A stretch of 33,604 nt of DNA from a virus: positions 1 to 33,604 of the IMG/VR virus record IMGVR_UViG_3300046009_002515; one strand, written 5' to 3'. This document shows, in pieces, positions 14,734 through 20,574 of this stretch. The position numbers and the translations under genes are program-made. Position 1 is the first letter of the stretch. Every line of letters begins with the position of its first letter. The notes beneath the pieces were generated by a model. The model had not been told where the DNA came from. It worked only from the letters and a program-made list of their open reading frames with translations, and made no database searches.

Positions 14734-15347
14734 GCGACGAGAAGCTGAACGCCAACTCCACCCTGGACAAAGTTCTCGGGTACGTTGATTCGCCCTTTAA
14801 GCTGTTCGCCATCCTCATCATGGGCGTGGTGGCCTTTACCGGGTATTTCCTTTGGCAGAACCAAGATTTTATGAGGGACGCCTACAAGGAATCCAAGAAG
14901 CTGCCAGAGATCAACACGGCCAGAGCAGACGAGGCCAGCGCAATCCTGTTCAAACACACCGGTGCAGCCGTGGTCGCCATCTTCAAGGTTAACCCCCTGT
15001 TCAACAGCCGGGTGCTGTATCGGGCATACACCAAGGACGGCAGGGACAAGAGCATCGAGGACATCGACGTCGGCCTGTTCACCCACAGCGCCCCCAACAA
15101 CAGCGATGTCGTCAAGCTCATGACCAACGAGATCCCGTGCGGCGAGTATCGCTACGCGCAGTCCGAGGTCGGGCTCTGGTACATCGAGAAGGGCGTCACA
15201 TTCACCTGCCGGGTGAGCGTGCCACCAGACAGCCCCAGATTCGTCGGCCAGGTCACAGTCGGATGGCCACAGCCACCAGAGAATCTGGAACAGGCCAAAT
15301 TCATGCTGGAGATCGCCAGCACCATGCTAACCAAAAGAGGAAACTGA
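14730..15347 (+). CDS. Conserved single-pass membrane protein of the lysis region, 205 aa
   Basis: N-terminal membrane segment at residues ~22-44 (PFKLFAILIMGVVAFTGYFL) followed by a probable periplasmic/extracytoplasmic domain with two cysteines (EIPCGEYRYAQ and VTFTCRVSVPPDS). Motifs ASAILFKHTGAAVVAIFKVN and NSRVLYRAYTKDGRDKSIED recur, paired with the preceding protein, in environmental phages. It is coupled to the upstream gene by ATGA and abuts the holin gene (TGA then ATG). It lacks the lipobox or Rz-type coiled coil of spanins, so I do not call it a spanin, though it is the only sizeable periplasmic candidate in the cassette. Confidence 0.8.
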   Translation: MSDEKLNANSTLDKVLGYVDSPFKLFAILIMGVVAFTGYFLWQNQDFMRDAYKESKKLPEINTARADEASAILFKHTGAAVVAIFKVNPLFNSRVLYRAYTKDGRDKSIEDIDVGLFTHSAPNNSDVVKLMTNEIPCGEYRYAQSEVGLWYIEKGVTFTCRVSVPPDSPRFVGQVTVGWPQPPENLEQAKFMLEIASTMLTKRGN

Positions 15348-15845
15348 ATGGACTGGCTCAAACAAATTGCACCCACCATCGCCACGGCGCTCGGTGGCCC
15401 ATTGGCAGGCATGGCAGTCTCGGTCATCTCCAAGGCCGTCGGCGTCGAGCCTGACCAAGTTCAGGACATGATCGCCAACAACAAGCTGTCTGCCGAACAG
15501 ATCGCTCAGGTCAAGATCGCAGAGATCGAACTCCAGAAGCAGGCCCAAGAGCTGGGCTTGAACTTTGCCAAGCTGGAGGTCGAAGACAGAAAGTCAGCAC
15601 GAGAGATGCAAGCCACCACCAGGTCGATGATGCCGCCCATCTTGGCCGGAGCTGTGACCATCGGCTTCTTCGGCATCATGGTGATGATGTTCTTCAACCA
15701 GATCGACAGCAACAACCCAGCCATCCTGATGATGCTCGGCAGCCTGGGCACAGCCTGGACTGGCATCATCGCGTATTATTTTGGCTCCAGCGCAGGATCT
15801 CAAGCCAAGACCGACTTACTCTCAAAAGCAGGGCCAGTGAAATGA
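15348..15845 (+). CDS. Holin, 3-TM gene-transfer-agent type (PF11351-like)
   Basis: 165 residues. The N-terminus has an amphipathic/hydrophobic helix (PTIATALGGPLAGMAVSVIS), then a cytoplasmic helical domain (AEQIAQVKIAEIELQKQAQE ... EVEDRKSAREMQATTRSMMP) and two C-terminal membrane segments (PILAGAVTIGFFGIMVMMFF; AILMMLGSLGTAWTGIIAYYFG) ending SSAGSQAKTDLL. The 'R...AR.M...T....P..LA..V...F......Y..GSS.GS..K...L' arrangement is that of the GTA-type 3-TM holin family. It would permeabilise the inner membrane at lysis, releasing the endolysin encoded by the next, ATGA-overlapping gene. Confidence 0.88.
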   Translation: MDWLKQIAPTIATALGGPLAGMAVSVISKAVGVEPDQVQDMIANNKLSAEQIAQVKIAEIELQKQAQELGLNFAKLEVEDRKSAREMQATTRSMMPPILAGAVTIGFFGIMVMMFFNQIDSNNPAILMMLGSLGTAWTGIIAYYFGSSAGSQAKTDLLSKAGPVK

Positions 15846-16279
15846 ATTTGACACCACATTTTTCTTTGGAAGAACTCACGGCCAGCGAGACGGCCGAACG
15901 CAACGGCTGGGACAACAGCCCCAACGATCAAGAGCTGGCCAACCTCACCAGGCTCGCAGACTTCTTGGAGCAGGTCAAAGTCGTGCTGGGCGGAAAGCCC
16001 ATCATGATCAGCTCAGGACTGCGCACAAAGAAGGTGAACGACGCAGTGGGCAGCAAAGACACCAGCCAGCACAGGCTCGGCTGCGCTGCCGACTTCAAGG
16101 TGCCAGGCATGACCCCAGACGAAGTTGTGCGCAAGATCGTGGCCAGCGGCATTGGCTACGACCAGATCATCCGCGAGTTTGATCGATGGACCCACATCAG
16201 TGTGCCGAACAGCGAGGACACCAGCCCACGCAAGCAGGCACTGATCATCGACAAGGCTGGCACCCGTCAGTTTGCGTAA
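15842..16279 (+). CDS. Endolysin, peptidase M15 (PF08291, L,D-/D,D-carboxypeptidase-like)
   Basis: 145 residues, the whole length of a single M15A domain. It begins LTPHFSLEELTASETAERNG, the usual substrate-side opening, and shows the zinc site SQHRLGCAADF (His77, Asp84) and WTHIS (His118), with Arg61 in ISSGLRTKKVN. The enzyme cuts peptide bonds in the peptidoglycan stem peptide. There is no signal peptide, so it depends on the upstream holin. Its stop overlaps the 3' end of a convergent leftward gene by 13 bp, the meeting point of the late and early transcription units. Confidence 0.93.
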   Translation: MNLTPHFSLEELTASETAERNGWDNSPNDQELANLTRLADFLEQVKVVLGGKPIMISSGLRTKKVNDAVGSKDTSQHRLGCAADFKVPGMTPDEVVRKIVASGIGYDQIIREFDRWTHISVPNSEDTSPRKQALIIDKAGTRQFA

Positions 16280-16482
16280 ACGTAGGTGCAGGCCACCAGG
16301 AATGCCAGCCACAGCATCCCAAAGATGGCCATCAGCACCCAGTACGCCAGGCGCTTGAGCTGGTATCGCCAGACACTTGCTGGCAACAGCTCAGGCCCGT
16401 GCAGTCTTTGGCCAACCTTGGCCACGCGCACAGGGCAGTCACGGCCCTGGTTGCAGTTTCCATTCTCATCGCAGCAGTTCAT
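16267..16482 (-). CDS. Small Cys-rich membrane protein, 71 aa
   Basis: The product starts MNCCDENGNCNQGRDCPVRV, with five cysteines in 16 residues (C-C-x5-C-x5-C-type pattern), and ends with a membrane segment (AYWVLMAIFGMLWLAFLVAC). The 'CN.GR.CPVR' start followed by one or two membrane helices is common in small early genes of Burkholderiales phages and prophages; function unknown. The ATG overlaps the stop of the next upstream gene (ATGA). It is the last gene of the leftward operon and overlaps the endolysin 3' end, with no intergenic terminator visible. Confidence 0.78.
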   Translation of the reverse strand: MNCCDENGNCNQGRDCPVRVAKVGQRLHGPELLPASVWRYQLKRLAYWVLMAIFGMLWLAFLVACTYVYAN

Positions 16483-16775
16483 AGTTCGTGCTTGTTCTTG
16501 GTGGGCTTGATGTTCGGATGAGCGCGGCTATAGATGCCAAACTGCTTGTAGGCAATCATGGCCATCTCTTTTTCATGTGACTGCGATCCGAGTTTGTGAA
16601 TCGTGCCAACAATTTTCCCCATCTTTCGCTGAGACTCCACGAAATCAGAGGAAATCTGCGCTCCGCTTCTACCTTCAGCACCCTTGGCTCTGAACGTATG
16701 GTCTTTCATGAATATGCTGTCTCGTGGGTTATTGGCCCACAAAAAAGGTGAGTCTGGGTGGCATTTGCATTTCAT
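16479..16775 (-). CDS. Hypothetical protein, 98 aa
   Basis: I start it at the ATG at 16775, which has GAGGATCGTCAA upstream and forms an ATGA with the stop of the 30-aa gene before it; the frame runs further upstream to 16811 but that would overlap a better-supported gene. The product begins MKCKCHPDSPFLWANNPRDS and continues with basic helical sequence (SGAQISSDFVESQRKMGKIV, KEMAMIAYKQFGIY). No family recognised. A weak C-x-C-H at the start could bind metal. The codons use more A/T than neighbouring genes, especially around 16540-16700, which hints at a separate origin. Confidence 0.65.
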   Translation of the reverse strand: MKCKCHPDSPFLWANNPRDSIFMKDHTFRAKGAEGRSGAQISSDFVESQRKMGKIVGTIHKLGSQSHEKEMAMIAYKQFGIYSRAHPNIKPTKNKHEL

Positions 16776-16864
16776 TTGACGATCCTCATGAACGCACCGC
16801 ACCGGGCGCACTTGTAGATGGGCTGACCTTCAACGGGTTCCCAGCGGTGTTGGCAGTCGCTCAT
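16772..16864 (-). CDS. 30-aa zinc-ribbon-like micro-protein
   Basis: A 31-codon ORF (MSDCQHRWEPVEGQPIYKCA, then RCGAFMRIVK) with a strong ribosome binding site, AAGGAG six bases before ATG, and ATGA overlaps at both ends. It has the C-x-H ... C-x2-C-G arrangement of a half zinc ribbon (Cys4, His6, Cys19, Cys22), a pattern of very small phage proteins ('C.H.W......P.Y.C..CGA'). Coupling on both sides and the motif argue strongly that it is real in spite of its size. Function unknown. Confidence 0.75.
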   Translation of the reverse strand: MSDCQHRWEPVEGQPIYKCARCGAFMRIVK

Positions 16865-17082
16865 GTGTTGCTCCTTGCTCGGATGGCGGCGGCTGTACTA
16901 CGCAAAATGTCTCGTGTAAATGAGTCGGATTCTTCGCCAACTTCCTCACACACCTTTGCACACGCTTCACGCTCGTCAGCACGGACAAGCTCAACCAGTC
17001 TGTGTATCTCAGGCATGTACTCCTGAAACAGTCCCCAGTCATCACCAGCGGCTTCACGGGCCATCTCAATGGTTGTTTTCAT
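16861..17082 (-). CDS. Conserved small phage protein (EREACAKVCEE family), 73 aa; paralogue of 22485-22706
   Basis: The ATG at 17082 has AAGGAGCGAAC upstream and overlaps the stop of the 31-aa gene before it (ATGA). The product is helical (MKTTIEMAREAAGDDWGLFQ, EIHRLVELVRADEREACAKV), ending with AAAIRAR. The core 'ER.ACA.VCE........A.AIRAR' is common in small proteins of phages. A second copy with the same core exists at 22485-22706, and the two genes share a 21-bp and a 20-bp identical DNA segment. Role unknown; a partner-binding helix is likely. Confidence 0.82.
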   Translation of the reverse strand: MKTTIEMAREAAGDDWGLFQEYMPEIHRLVELVRADEREACAKVCEEVGEESDSFTRDILRSTAAAIRARSNT

Positions 17083-17174
17083 GTTCGCTCCTTGCATTTG
17101 TGAAACGGCATAAAACGACCCAACCAGCCGATAAGCTGGCCGCATTTCTGGCAGCAGTAAGACGGGTGCTTCAT
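17079..17174 (-). CDS. 31-aa Cys-rich micro-protein (zinc-finger-like)
   Basis: A 32-codon ORF (MKHPSYCCQKCGQLIGWLGR, then FMPFHKCKERT) with ATGA overlaps to both neighbours. Four cysteines and a histidine are arranged C-C-x2-C-G ... H-x-C (Cys7, Cys8, Cys11, His25, Cys27), enough for one zinc site with a short hydrophobic centre (LIGWLGRFMPF). The next gene's ribosome binding site (AAGGAG) lies within its last codons, a sign of tight coupling. It fits between two supported genes with no gap; I regard it as real. Function unknown. Confidence 0.72.
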   Translation of the reverse strand: MKHPSYCCQKCGQLIGWLGRFMPFHKCKERT

Positions 17175-17380
17175 GCGTCCACCTCAGTGGCTTTGTGCAA
17201 ATAGGCCGTCAGGCGCTTGATCTGGGCCTCCCGGTACTTGCACATGCTGTCGGCGTACTCACGGGCTGACTGGGCCTCCAGCAGGCTGCGCTTGGCTCCC
17301 TCAAGTTCACGCAGCGCCAGTGCTTCGGCGCTCGGTGTGGTGTAGGCGTTCTTCACCCAGGTGCACATTTCTCGAATCAT
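17171..17380 (-). CDS. Conserved small helical phage protein, 69 aa
   Basis: I start at the ATG at 17380, with AAGGGAGCTGAC upstream and an ATGA overlap with the upstream stop. The product (MIREMCTWVKNAYTTPSAEA, LALRELEGAKRSLLEAQSAR) is a helical hairpin; the block 'PSAE.LALRELE.AKR.LL.AQ...EYA......Y....I.RL..YL' is very common in small genes of Burkholderiales phages and prophages. Its function is not known to me. The block is the best single pointer to the host group. Confidence 0.82.
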   Translation of the reverse strand: MIREMCTWVKNAYTTPSAEALALRELEGAKRSLLEAQSAREYADSMCKYREAQIKRLTAYLHKATEVDA

Positions 17381-17679
17381 GTCAGCTCCCTTGTGGCCAT
17401 CTCGTCGGCCATCTTTGCCCAATACGCTTTTGTGATCATGTCCAGCAAGATCCCGGCCTGGTCGAACTTGCGCTCCACCAGCATCTTGGCCATGACCATC
17501 TTCTCGTTGGTCGTGGCCTCGCCATAAGCCTCGCAGATGTTGAAGCCATCCAGCGGATCGCAGGCCTCGCCATGCGACAGCAGTTCAGCAGCTCGCGCCT
17601 CGATCGCAAAGTCCAGCGCCTCAGCGGAGTCCTCGTCAGCCTGGCGGCTGTGCATCATCATGGTGTTCATGCAGCTCAT
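17377..17679 (-). CDS. Hypothetical protein, 100 aa
   Basis: Among several ATGs I choose 17679 because it forms an ATGA with the stop of the 52-aa membrane gene, as at nearly every other junction of this operon. The product opens with a Met-rich start (MSCMNTMMMHSRQADEDSAE) and has helical segments EALDFAIEARAAELLSHGEA and TTNEKMVMAKMLVERKFDQA. No family recognised. Its acidic/helical character resembles small regulatory or partner-binding phage proteins. The stop overlaps the next start (ATGA). Confidence 0.75.
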   Translation of the reverse strand: MSCMNTMMMHSRQADEDSAEALDFAIEARAAELLSHGEACDPLDGFNICEAYGEATTNEKMVMAKMLVERKFDQAGILLDMITKAYWAKMADEMATRELT

Positions 17680-17834
17680 GACGACCACCATGCGACGAGC
17701 AAAGCGGCCATGCCGACGCCAATTGCCAAAGCCAGGGCATAACCCCCAACCTTCTCCCAAAGCGGCTCTGGGCGGCCATAGGCCTGCACCCAGGTGCAGT
17801 CTGCAAAATTACGGGGTGTTGTGTTGTGCTTCAT
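17676..17834 (-). CDS. Small single-pass membrane protein, 52 aa
   Basis: ATG at 17834 is preceded by GGAGAACAAC, the same leader seen before the Cas4-like gene at 23731. The product has a polar N-terminus (MKHNTTPRNFADCTWVQAYG) and one C-terminal membrane helix (GGYALALAIGVGMAALLVAWW). It overlaps the next gene by ATGA. It would sit in the inner membrane; function unknown, early expression is implied by the operon. Confidence 0.72.
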   Translation of the reverse strand: MKHNTTPRNFADCTWVQAYGRPEPLWEKVGGYALALAIGVGMAALLVAWWSS

Positions 17835-17844
17835 GTTGTTCTCC

Positions 17845-17866
17845 AAAAGGTGGGGCCAGTGGCCCC
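17845..17866 (-). terminator. Weak terminator-like hairpin downstream of 67-aa gene
   Basis: On the minus strand GGGGCC pairs with GGCCCC across a 3-base loop (17852-17866), and three bases later comes TTTT (17848-17845). Stem is short and the T run is offset, so termination would be partial. It would separate the gene at 17873-18076, which has its own promoter candidate, from the genes that follow. Confidence 0.4.
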
Positions 17867-17872
17867 GGTTGA

Positions 17873-18076
17873 TTAAGCCGCGGCCTTGCGTGCGTCCATG
17901 CGCGTGTTGACTTCAAACTGTTTGCTTGCAACGCACTTGATGCAGCGGTATGCAGGCGCTTCCATCTTGAAGTTTTCCCAATCGGTGCTCATCGGCGTGC
18001 GCAGAATGTTGCGGCCACAAGCGGTGCGGCTTGTGAAGCCAGTGCCTGATTTGTTTAAGTGCATTTGGTTTGCCAT
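17873..18076 (-). CDS. Hypothetical protein with C-x2-C motif, 67 aa
   Basis: ATG at 18076 is preceded by AAGGAGCTGAC. The product (MANQMHLNKSGTGFTSRTAC, GRNILRTPMSTDWENFK) is basic and contains ACGRN plus YRCIKC, so three cysteines of a possible zinc site, with a Lys/Arg-rich end (VNTRMDARKAA). It resembles small phage/bacterial proteins that begin 'H.......T.CGR...' and include 'C.KC', a pattern I have seen but cannot name. Promoter-like elements lie just upstream and a hairpin follows, so it may form a separately expressed unit. Confidence 0.78.
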   Translation of the reverse strand: MANQMHLNKSGTGFTSRTACGRNILRTPMSTDWENFKMEAPAYRCIKCVASKQFEVNTRMDARKAAA

Positions 18077-18113
18077 GTCAGCTCCTTACTGGTTTGGTTG
18101 TTGCGATGTCCAC

Positions 18114-18143
18114 ATCTTAACACACTATTTCCCACAATCTCAA
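18114..18143 (-). promoter_or_regulatory. Candidate sigma70 promoter for leftward transcription
   Basis: On the minus strand, TTGAGA (18143-18138) matches -35 at five of six, and TAAGAT (18119-18114) matches -10 at four of six, with an 18-bp spacer. It lies in an 82-bp gap, the largest in the leftward operon, upstream of the 67-aa gene. The spacer contains TGTGGGAAA, a nonamer also found at 5779-5787 upstream of the ejection genes. Confidence 0.45.
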
Positions 18144-18158
18144 ACATGGGACAAACCC

Positions 18159-18656
18159 TTATAACGACGTCACCTCAACATCGTGCGGCTTGCGCTTCCC
18201 GTCCAGCAGCTCATGCAGGCGCTTCTCAGTCAGGCGGTGGCAGCGAATCATGGTGCGTGCAGACAGCACATCCAGCAGCGCGGCGTAATCTTCCAGCACG
18301 GCACGCACGGCCTGGATGCCAGCGCCATCCAAGCGGATCGCGCCCCCAGCGGTGTTGCGCTTCCCGGCCATAGCCATCGCTGTGATGGCATCCATCAGCA
18401 GGCCAGACGAGTCCTCGCACACTTGCATGGTCTCGATCAGGGTCTCCATCAGGTTGACCGCATCAGACACCACCCGCCAGTCGTCAGTCGTCGGGCTTGG
18501 CGACTTCTCCATCGCGGCCAAGCCTTCATACATCCGTGTCAGCTGGTGCGTGCGGTACTCCAATGGCAGCGGATCGGTCGGGCTGGCCATTATCTCGTCG
18601 ATGATCGTGTAGTGCTTCGGCCTTTGGGCCGGGCGTTTCTTCCCGGCCTTCTTCAT
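18159..18656 (-). CDS. Hypothetical conserved phage protein, 165 aa
   Basis: The ATG at 18656 overlaps the MazG-like stop (ATGA); the frame continues upstream but within that gene. The N-terminus is very basic (MKKAGKKRPAQRPKHYTIID), the middle holds 'PLPLEYRTHQLTRMYEGLAA' and 'WRVVSDAVNLMETLIETMQV', and the C-terminus is a long helical region (GIQAVRAVLEDYAALLDVLS, HRLTEKRLHELLDGKRKPHD). This organisation (basic head, 'W..V.DAVN..E.L', LDG..I.A....L..Y...) is like a family of unnamed proteins in Burkholderiales phages. No catalytic motif. Function unknown. Confidence 0.75.
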   Translation of the reverse strand: MKKAGKKRPAQRPKHYTIIDEIMASPTDPLPLEYRTHQLTRMYEGLAAMEKSPSPTTDDWRVVSDAVNLMETLIETMQVCEDSSGLLMDAITAMAMAGKRNTAGGAIRLDGAGIQAVRAVLEDYAALLDVLSARTMIRCHRLTEKRLHELLDGKRKPHDVEVTSL

Positions 18657-19201
18657 ACGAACCCCCGCAGATCTGGCGCAGTCCATCCGGCAGGCTTGCC
18701 GATCTTTCCACCTTCCAAGATCACCGGCTTGCCATCGACCAGCTTCGCGTCGTTGGAGTCCAGCACGGCACGGTCTGCACCAGGCTTGTCCATCTCGGCT
18801 AGGTAAGCCACGCCATTGGCAGTGACCTCGATGTCACACAGCGCATCCAGGGCATCGGTGCGCAGGTGGTGCGGGATGTAGATAGCTTGGTCGCGGCGCT
18901 TCAACTTGCTGGCGAACCACTCCAAGTCGAGGCGCGTGCGATCCAGCAATTTGCCGTAGCCCTCAGAGTCGGTGCGCAGGCACGACAGCAGCTCGCAGAA
19001 CTCCTCGATCATGCAACCCACCTGCACACTCATGTTCTCGGCGCTCGGCTCTTTTCCGCAGGCCTTCAGCCAGGCCGCTGTGCGCTCGAAGTTGCTTGTC
19101 TGGGCCTCGGATACCAGTCGCTCGTTGCGTGCGCGTAAAAGCCTGTTCTCTTGCTCGGCCTCGGCCAGTGCAATATCCAGCTCGCGTTCTTCTTCGTTCA
19201 T
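18653..19201 (-). CDS. MazG-like NTP pyrophosphohydrolase (PRA-PH superfamily)
   Basis: 182 residues. An N-terminal coiled coil (residues 1-35, ERELDIALAEAEQENRLLRA) precedes an all-alpha pyrophosphatase fold: helix 'VQVGCMIEEFCELLSCL' carries EExxE (66-70) and 'ALDALCDIEVTANGVAYLAE' carries DxxxD (119-123), the magnesium-binding acidic residues of MazG/HisE-type enzymes. The C-terminus (VLDSNDAKLVDGKPVILEGG, KIGKPAGWTAPDL) is the usual 'SN.SK......G.......GK..KG..Y..P.L' substrate-binding tail. Such phage enzymes hydrolyse (d)NTPs or ppGpp-like nucleotides and may tune host nucleotide pools. The ATGA overlaps on both sides tie it to an Arc-like regulator gene upstream. Confidence 0.85.
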   Translation of the reverse strand: MNEEERELDIALAEAEQENRLLRARNERLVSEAQTSNFERTAAWLKACGKEPSAENMSVQVGCMIEEFCELLSCLRTDSEGYGKLLDRTRLDLEWFASKLKRRDQAIYIPHHLRTDALDALCDIEVTANGVAYLAEMDKPGADRAVLDSNDAKLVDGKPVILEGGKIGKPAGWTAPDLRGFV

Positions 19202-19356
19202 GCCTTCACCTCCTTCGCCAGTCCCTGCTTCACGTAGTGCAGGATTTGCGCAGCCAGCGTGCGCGTGTTCGCCTCGGCCATCTTGCGCAGCTCACGCTCC
19301 ACATCGGCCGGCAGCCTCATCGTCATGTAACGATCTTTCACTTTTTCGGTGGTCAT
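19198..19356 (-). CDS. Arc-like ribbon-helix-helix DNA-binding protein, 52 aa
   Basis: A 53-codon ORF starting at 19356 (TGATG overlap with the upstream stop) and ending in an ATGA. The product (MTTEKVKDRYMTMRLPADVE, RELRKMAEANTRTLAAQILH) has the Arc/MetJ RHH pattern: a short strand YMTMRLP followed by helix A (DVERELRKMAEANTR) and helix B (TLAAQILHYVKQGLAKE). Dimers of such proteins read operators through the paired strands. In P22, Arc and Mnt play this role. A repressor acting on one of the palindromes or promoters of this phage is plausible, but its target is not known. Confidence 0.85.
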   Translation of the reverse strand: MTTEKVKDRYMTMRLPADVERELRKMAEANTRTLAAQILHYVKQGLAKEVKA

Positions 19357-19595
19357 CAGTCAGTACCCCCAGCGTTGCCGATCGTCTCCTCGAACATGTC
19401 CATCGTGGCTCCAGCTCCAGCCAACTCAATGGCCGTGCCGCCAGTAAGCAAGCTCACCAGGTCATCCTGGCCAGCCACCTCGATGTCGAACCGGGTCTGG
19501 GCGGCGTACTTAATCGCCTGCGCCTGGTTGCTGGCGCGGATCAGGCGGTGCTTGTTGGTCTCCACATCAGTGACCAGGTAAATGCGTGTGCTCAT
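19356..19595 (-). CDS. Conserved small phage protein, 79 aa
   Basis: ATG at 19595 has GGAGTAAACCC upstream. The product begins MSTRIYLVTDVETNKHRLIR and goes on ASNQAQAIKYAAQTRFDIEV, AGQDDLVSLLTGGTAIE. The pattern 'R.YLV.......RLVRA.NQAQA..H.A...F...VA.Q.DLV.L...G..VE' is widely repeated in Burkholderiales phages and prophages; I know no function. A small alpha/beta protein is predicted. It closes with TGATG against the Arc-like gene. Confidence 0.82.
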   Translation of the reverse strand: MSTRIYLVTDVETNKHRLIRASNQAQAIKYAAQTRFDIEVAGQDDLVSLLTGGTAIELAGAGATMDMFEETIGNAGGTD

Positions 19596-19599
19596 GGGT

Positions 19600-19959
19600 T
19601 TACTCCGTTAAATTTTCAATGGTTACAAAGGCCTGAATCTGCTTTTTTGCATCCTCAGCACCTTTGCACACTTTAACACAATAACCCACATCTTCAAGGT
19701 ATTTGATCCAGTCCTTTTGCTCTGGACTGACGCTCCCGCCTTTCGTGCGTTTCATCTCGATCCACAGCTTCCAGGCAGGGATGCACAGATCAGGCACACC
19801 AGAAGAAACGCCCTCGGCCTTCAAGCGGCCAGCGGTGGCAGGGCTTCTCACCCCACCGTTCGGGATGGCAAAGATCCGCACCCCTTTGTACGTCTGGCGA
19901 AACCAGCGCACCAGCTCGCGCTGCTCCTCATGTTCGGTCGGAATTCGGTCGGCTGTCAA
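19600..19959 (-). CDS. VRR-NUC domain nuclease (PF08774)
   Basis: The 119-residue core has all VRR-NUC features: RIFAIPNGGVR, then LKAEGVSSGVPDLCIPAWKL with the metal-binding Asp, then WIEMKRTKGG (E-x-K), SPEQKDWIKYLEDVGYCVKV. The family cuts branched or structured DNA and is found as stand-alone proteins in many phages. I choose TTG at 19959 because AGGAG lies eight bases upstream and TTGA overlaps the previous stop, as ATGA does elsewhere in this operon; an ATG at 19980 in frame lacks a ribosome binding site. Resolution of replication or packaging intermediates is the likely use. Confidence 0.88.
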   Translation of the reverse strand: MTADRIPTEHEEQRELVRWFRQTYKGVRIFAIPNGGVRSPATAGRLKAEGVSSGVPDLCIPAWKLWIEMKRTKGGSVSPEQKDWIKYLEDVGYCVKVCKGAEDAKKQIQAFVTIENLTE

Positions 19960-20147
19960 AATGCGATCTCCTGTTCCCATTTAGGACACTCGCCAACCGT
20001 ATCGGCAAACTCCTTGGGCGGCTTCATGAAGAACTCCACACACAGCCCATCCGTGCCGTAATGCTCACAGGTGTGACAGCAGCGTGGTGGCCCAGCGCGA
20101 TCCCACTCGCGCCATTGCACTAAAAACTCAGGTTCGGCGTGTCTCAT
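19956..20147 (-). CDS. Four-cysteine conserved phage protein, 63 aa
   Basis: ATG at 20147 has AAGGAGCTGGG upstream. The product (MRHAEPEFLVQWREWDRAGP, then PRCCHTCEHYGTDGLCVEFF) holds C-C-x2-C-x2-Y, a third C after GL, and a final C in ECPKWE. This 'CCHTCE.Y...G.C..F...PP.EFA.T...CP.W' block is common in Burkholderiales phages. Four conserved cysteines suggest a zinc or iron-sulfur site. Related cysteine patterns occur at 5363-5764 and inside the Cas4-like protein. It precedes the VRR-NUC gene with a 4-base TTGA overlap. Confidence 0.83.
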   Translation of the reverse strand: MRHAEPEFLVQWREWDRAGPPRCCHTCEHYGTDGLCVEFFMKPPKEFADTVGECPKWEQEIAF

Positions 20148-20157
20148 TCCCAGCTCC

Positions 20158-20574
20158 TTAAAATCCGCAGTAACCACTGCTGCATTGGTTGAACATTTGG
20201 TCTTGTTTGTCGTTGTATTCGCCACGCTCTGCATAAGCCCAGGCAATCACCCGGCGAATGCCAACAGCTCCCCCGTGGCGCTTTGGCCTGAACATCGTCT
20301 TTCCGACCTTGGCCTCCAGTTCTTCAACACGGGCAATGTCGGCTTCAGTCAGTTGCCGCATGTCGTCCCTGTTTGAATTGATGCAAGGCGAACACTCTTT
20401 GCTTCGGTGTGGCAGCTTGGCAATGCCAGCACGCTCCAGCAGCTCGTCGCGCATTGCCTCTGTGTGCAAGTACAAAGGATGCCAAATTCGACGGCCTCCG
20501 TGGTATTCGCTCGACTCAATAAATTCAGGCGTATCTGCACGTTCTTGGCTTTCCTCTCGGCGCTTGCCAATCAT
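20158..20574 (-). pseudogene. PAPS reductase-like protein, C-terminal part (separated by frameshift)
   Basis: This frame carries the second half of a PAPS-reductase/PP-loop family protein: IGKRREESQERADTPEFIES, SEYHGGRRIWHPLYLHTEAM, and a Cys pair ECSPCINSNRDDMRQLT. The first half is in another frame (20574-20906). The two join if the G8 tract just upstream of 20584 is read as G9, giving ...DADVGGGCTVMIGKRREE. An ATG at 20574 overlaps the first part's stop (TGATG), so independent reinitiation is not excluded. The break may be a sequencing error in a homopolymer, a mutation, or programmed slippage. Confidence 0.7.

Noticed and set aside
14730-15347. 205-aa protein considered as a spanin
   Set aside because: It has an N-terminal membrane anchor but no lipobox, no proline-rich Rz1-like segment and no long periplasmic coiled coil; kept as unknown membrane protein.
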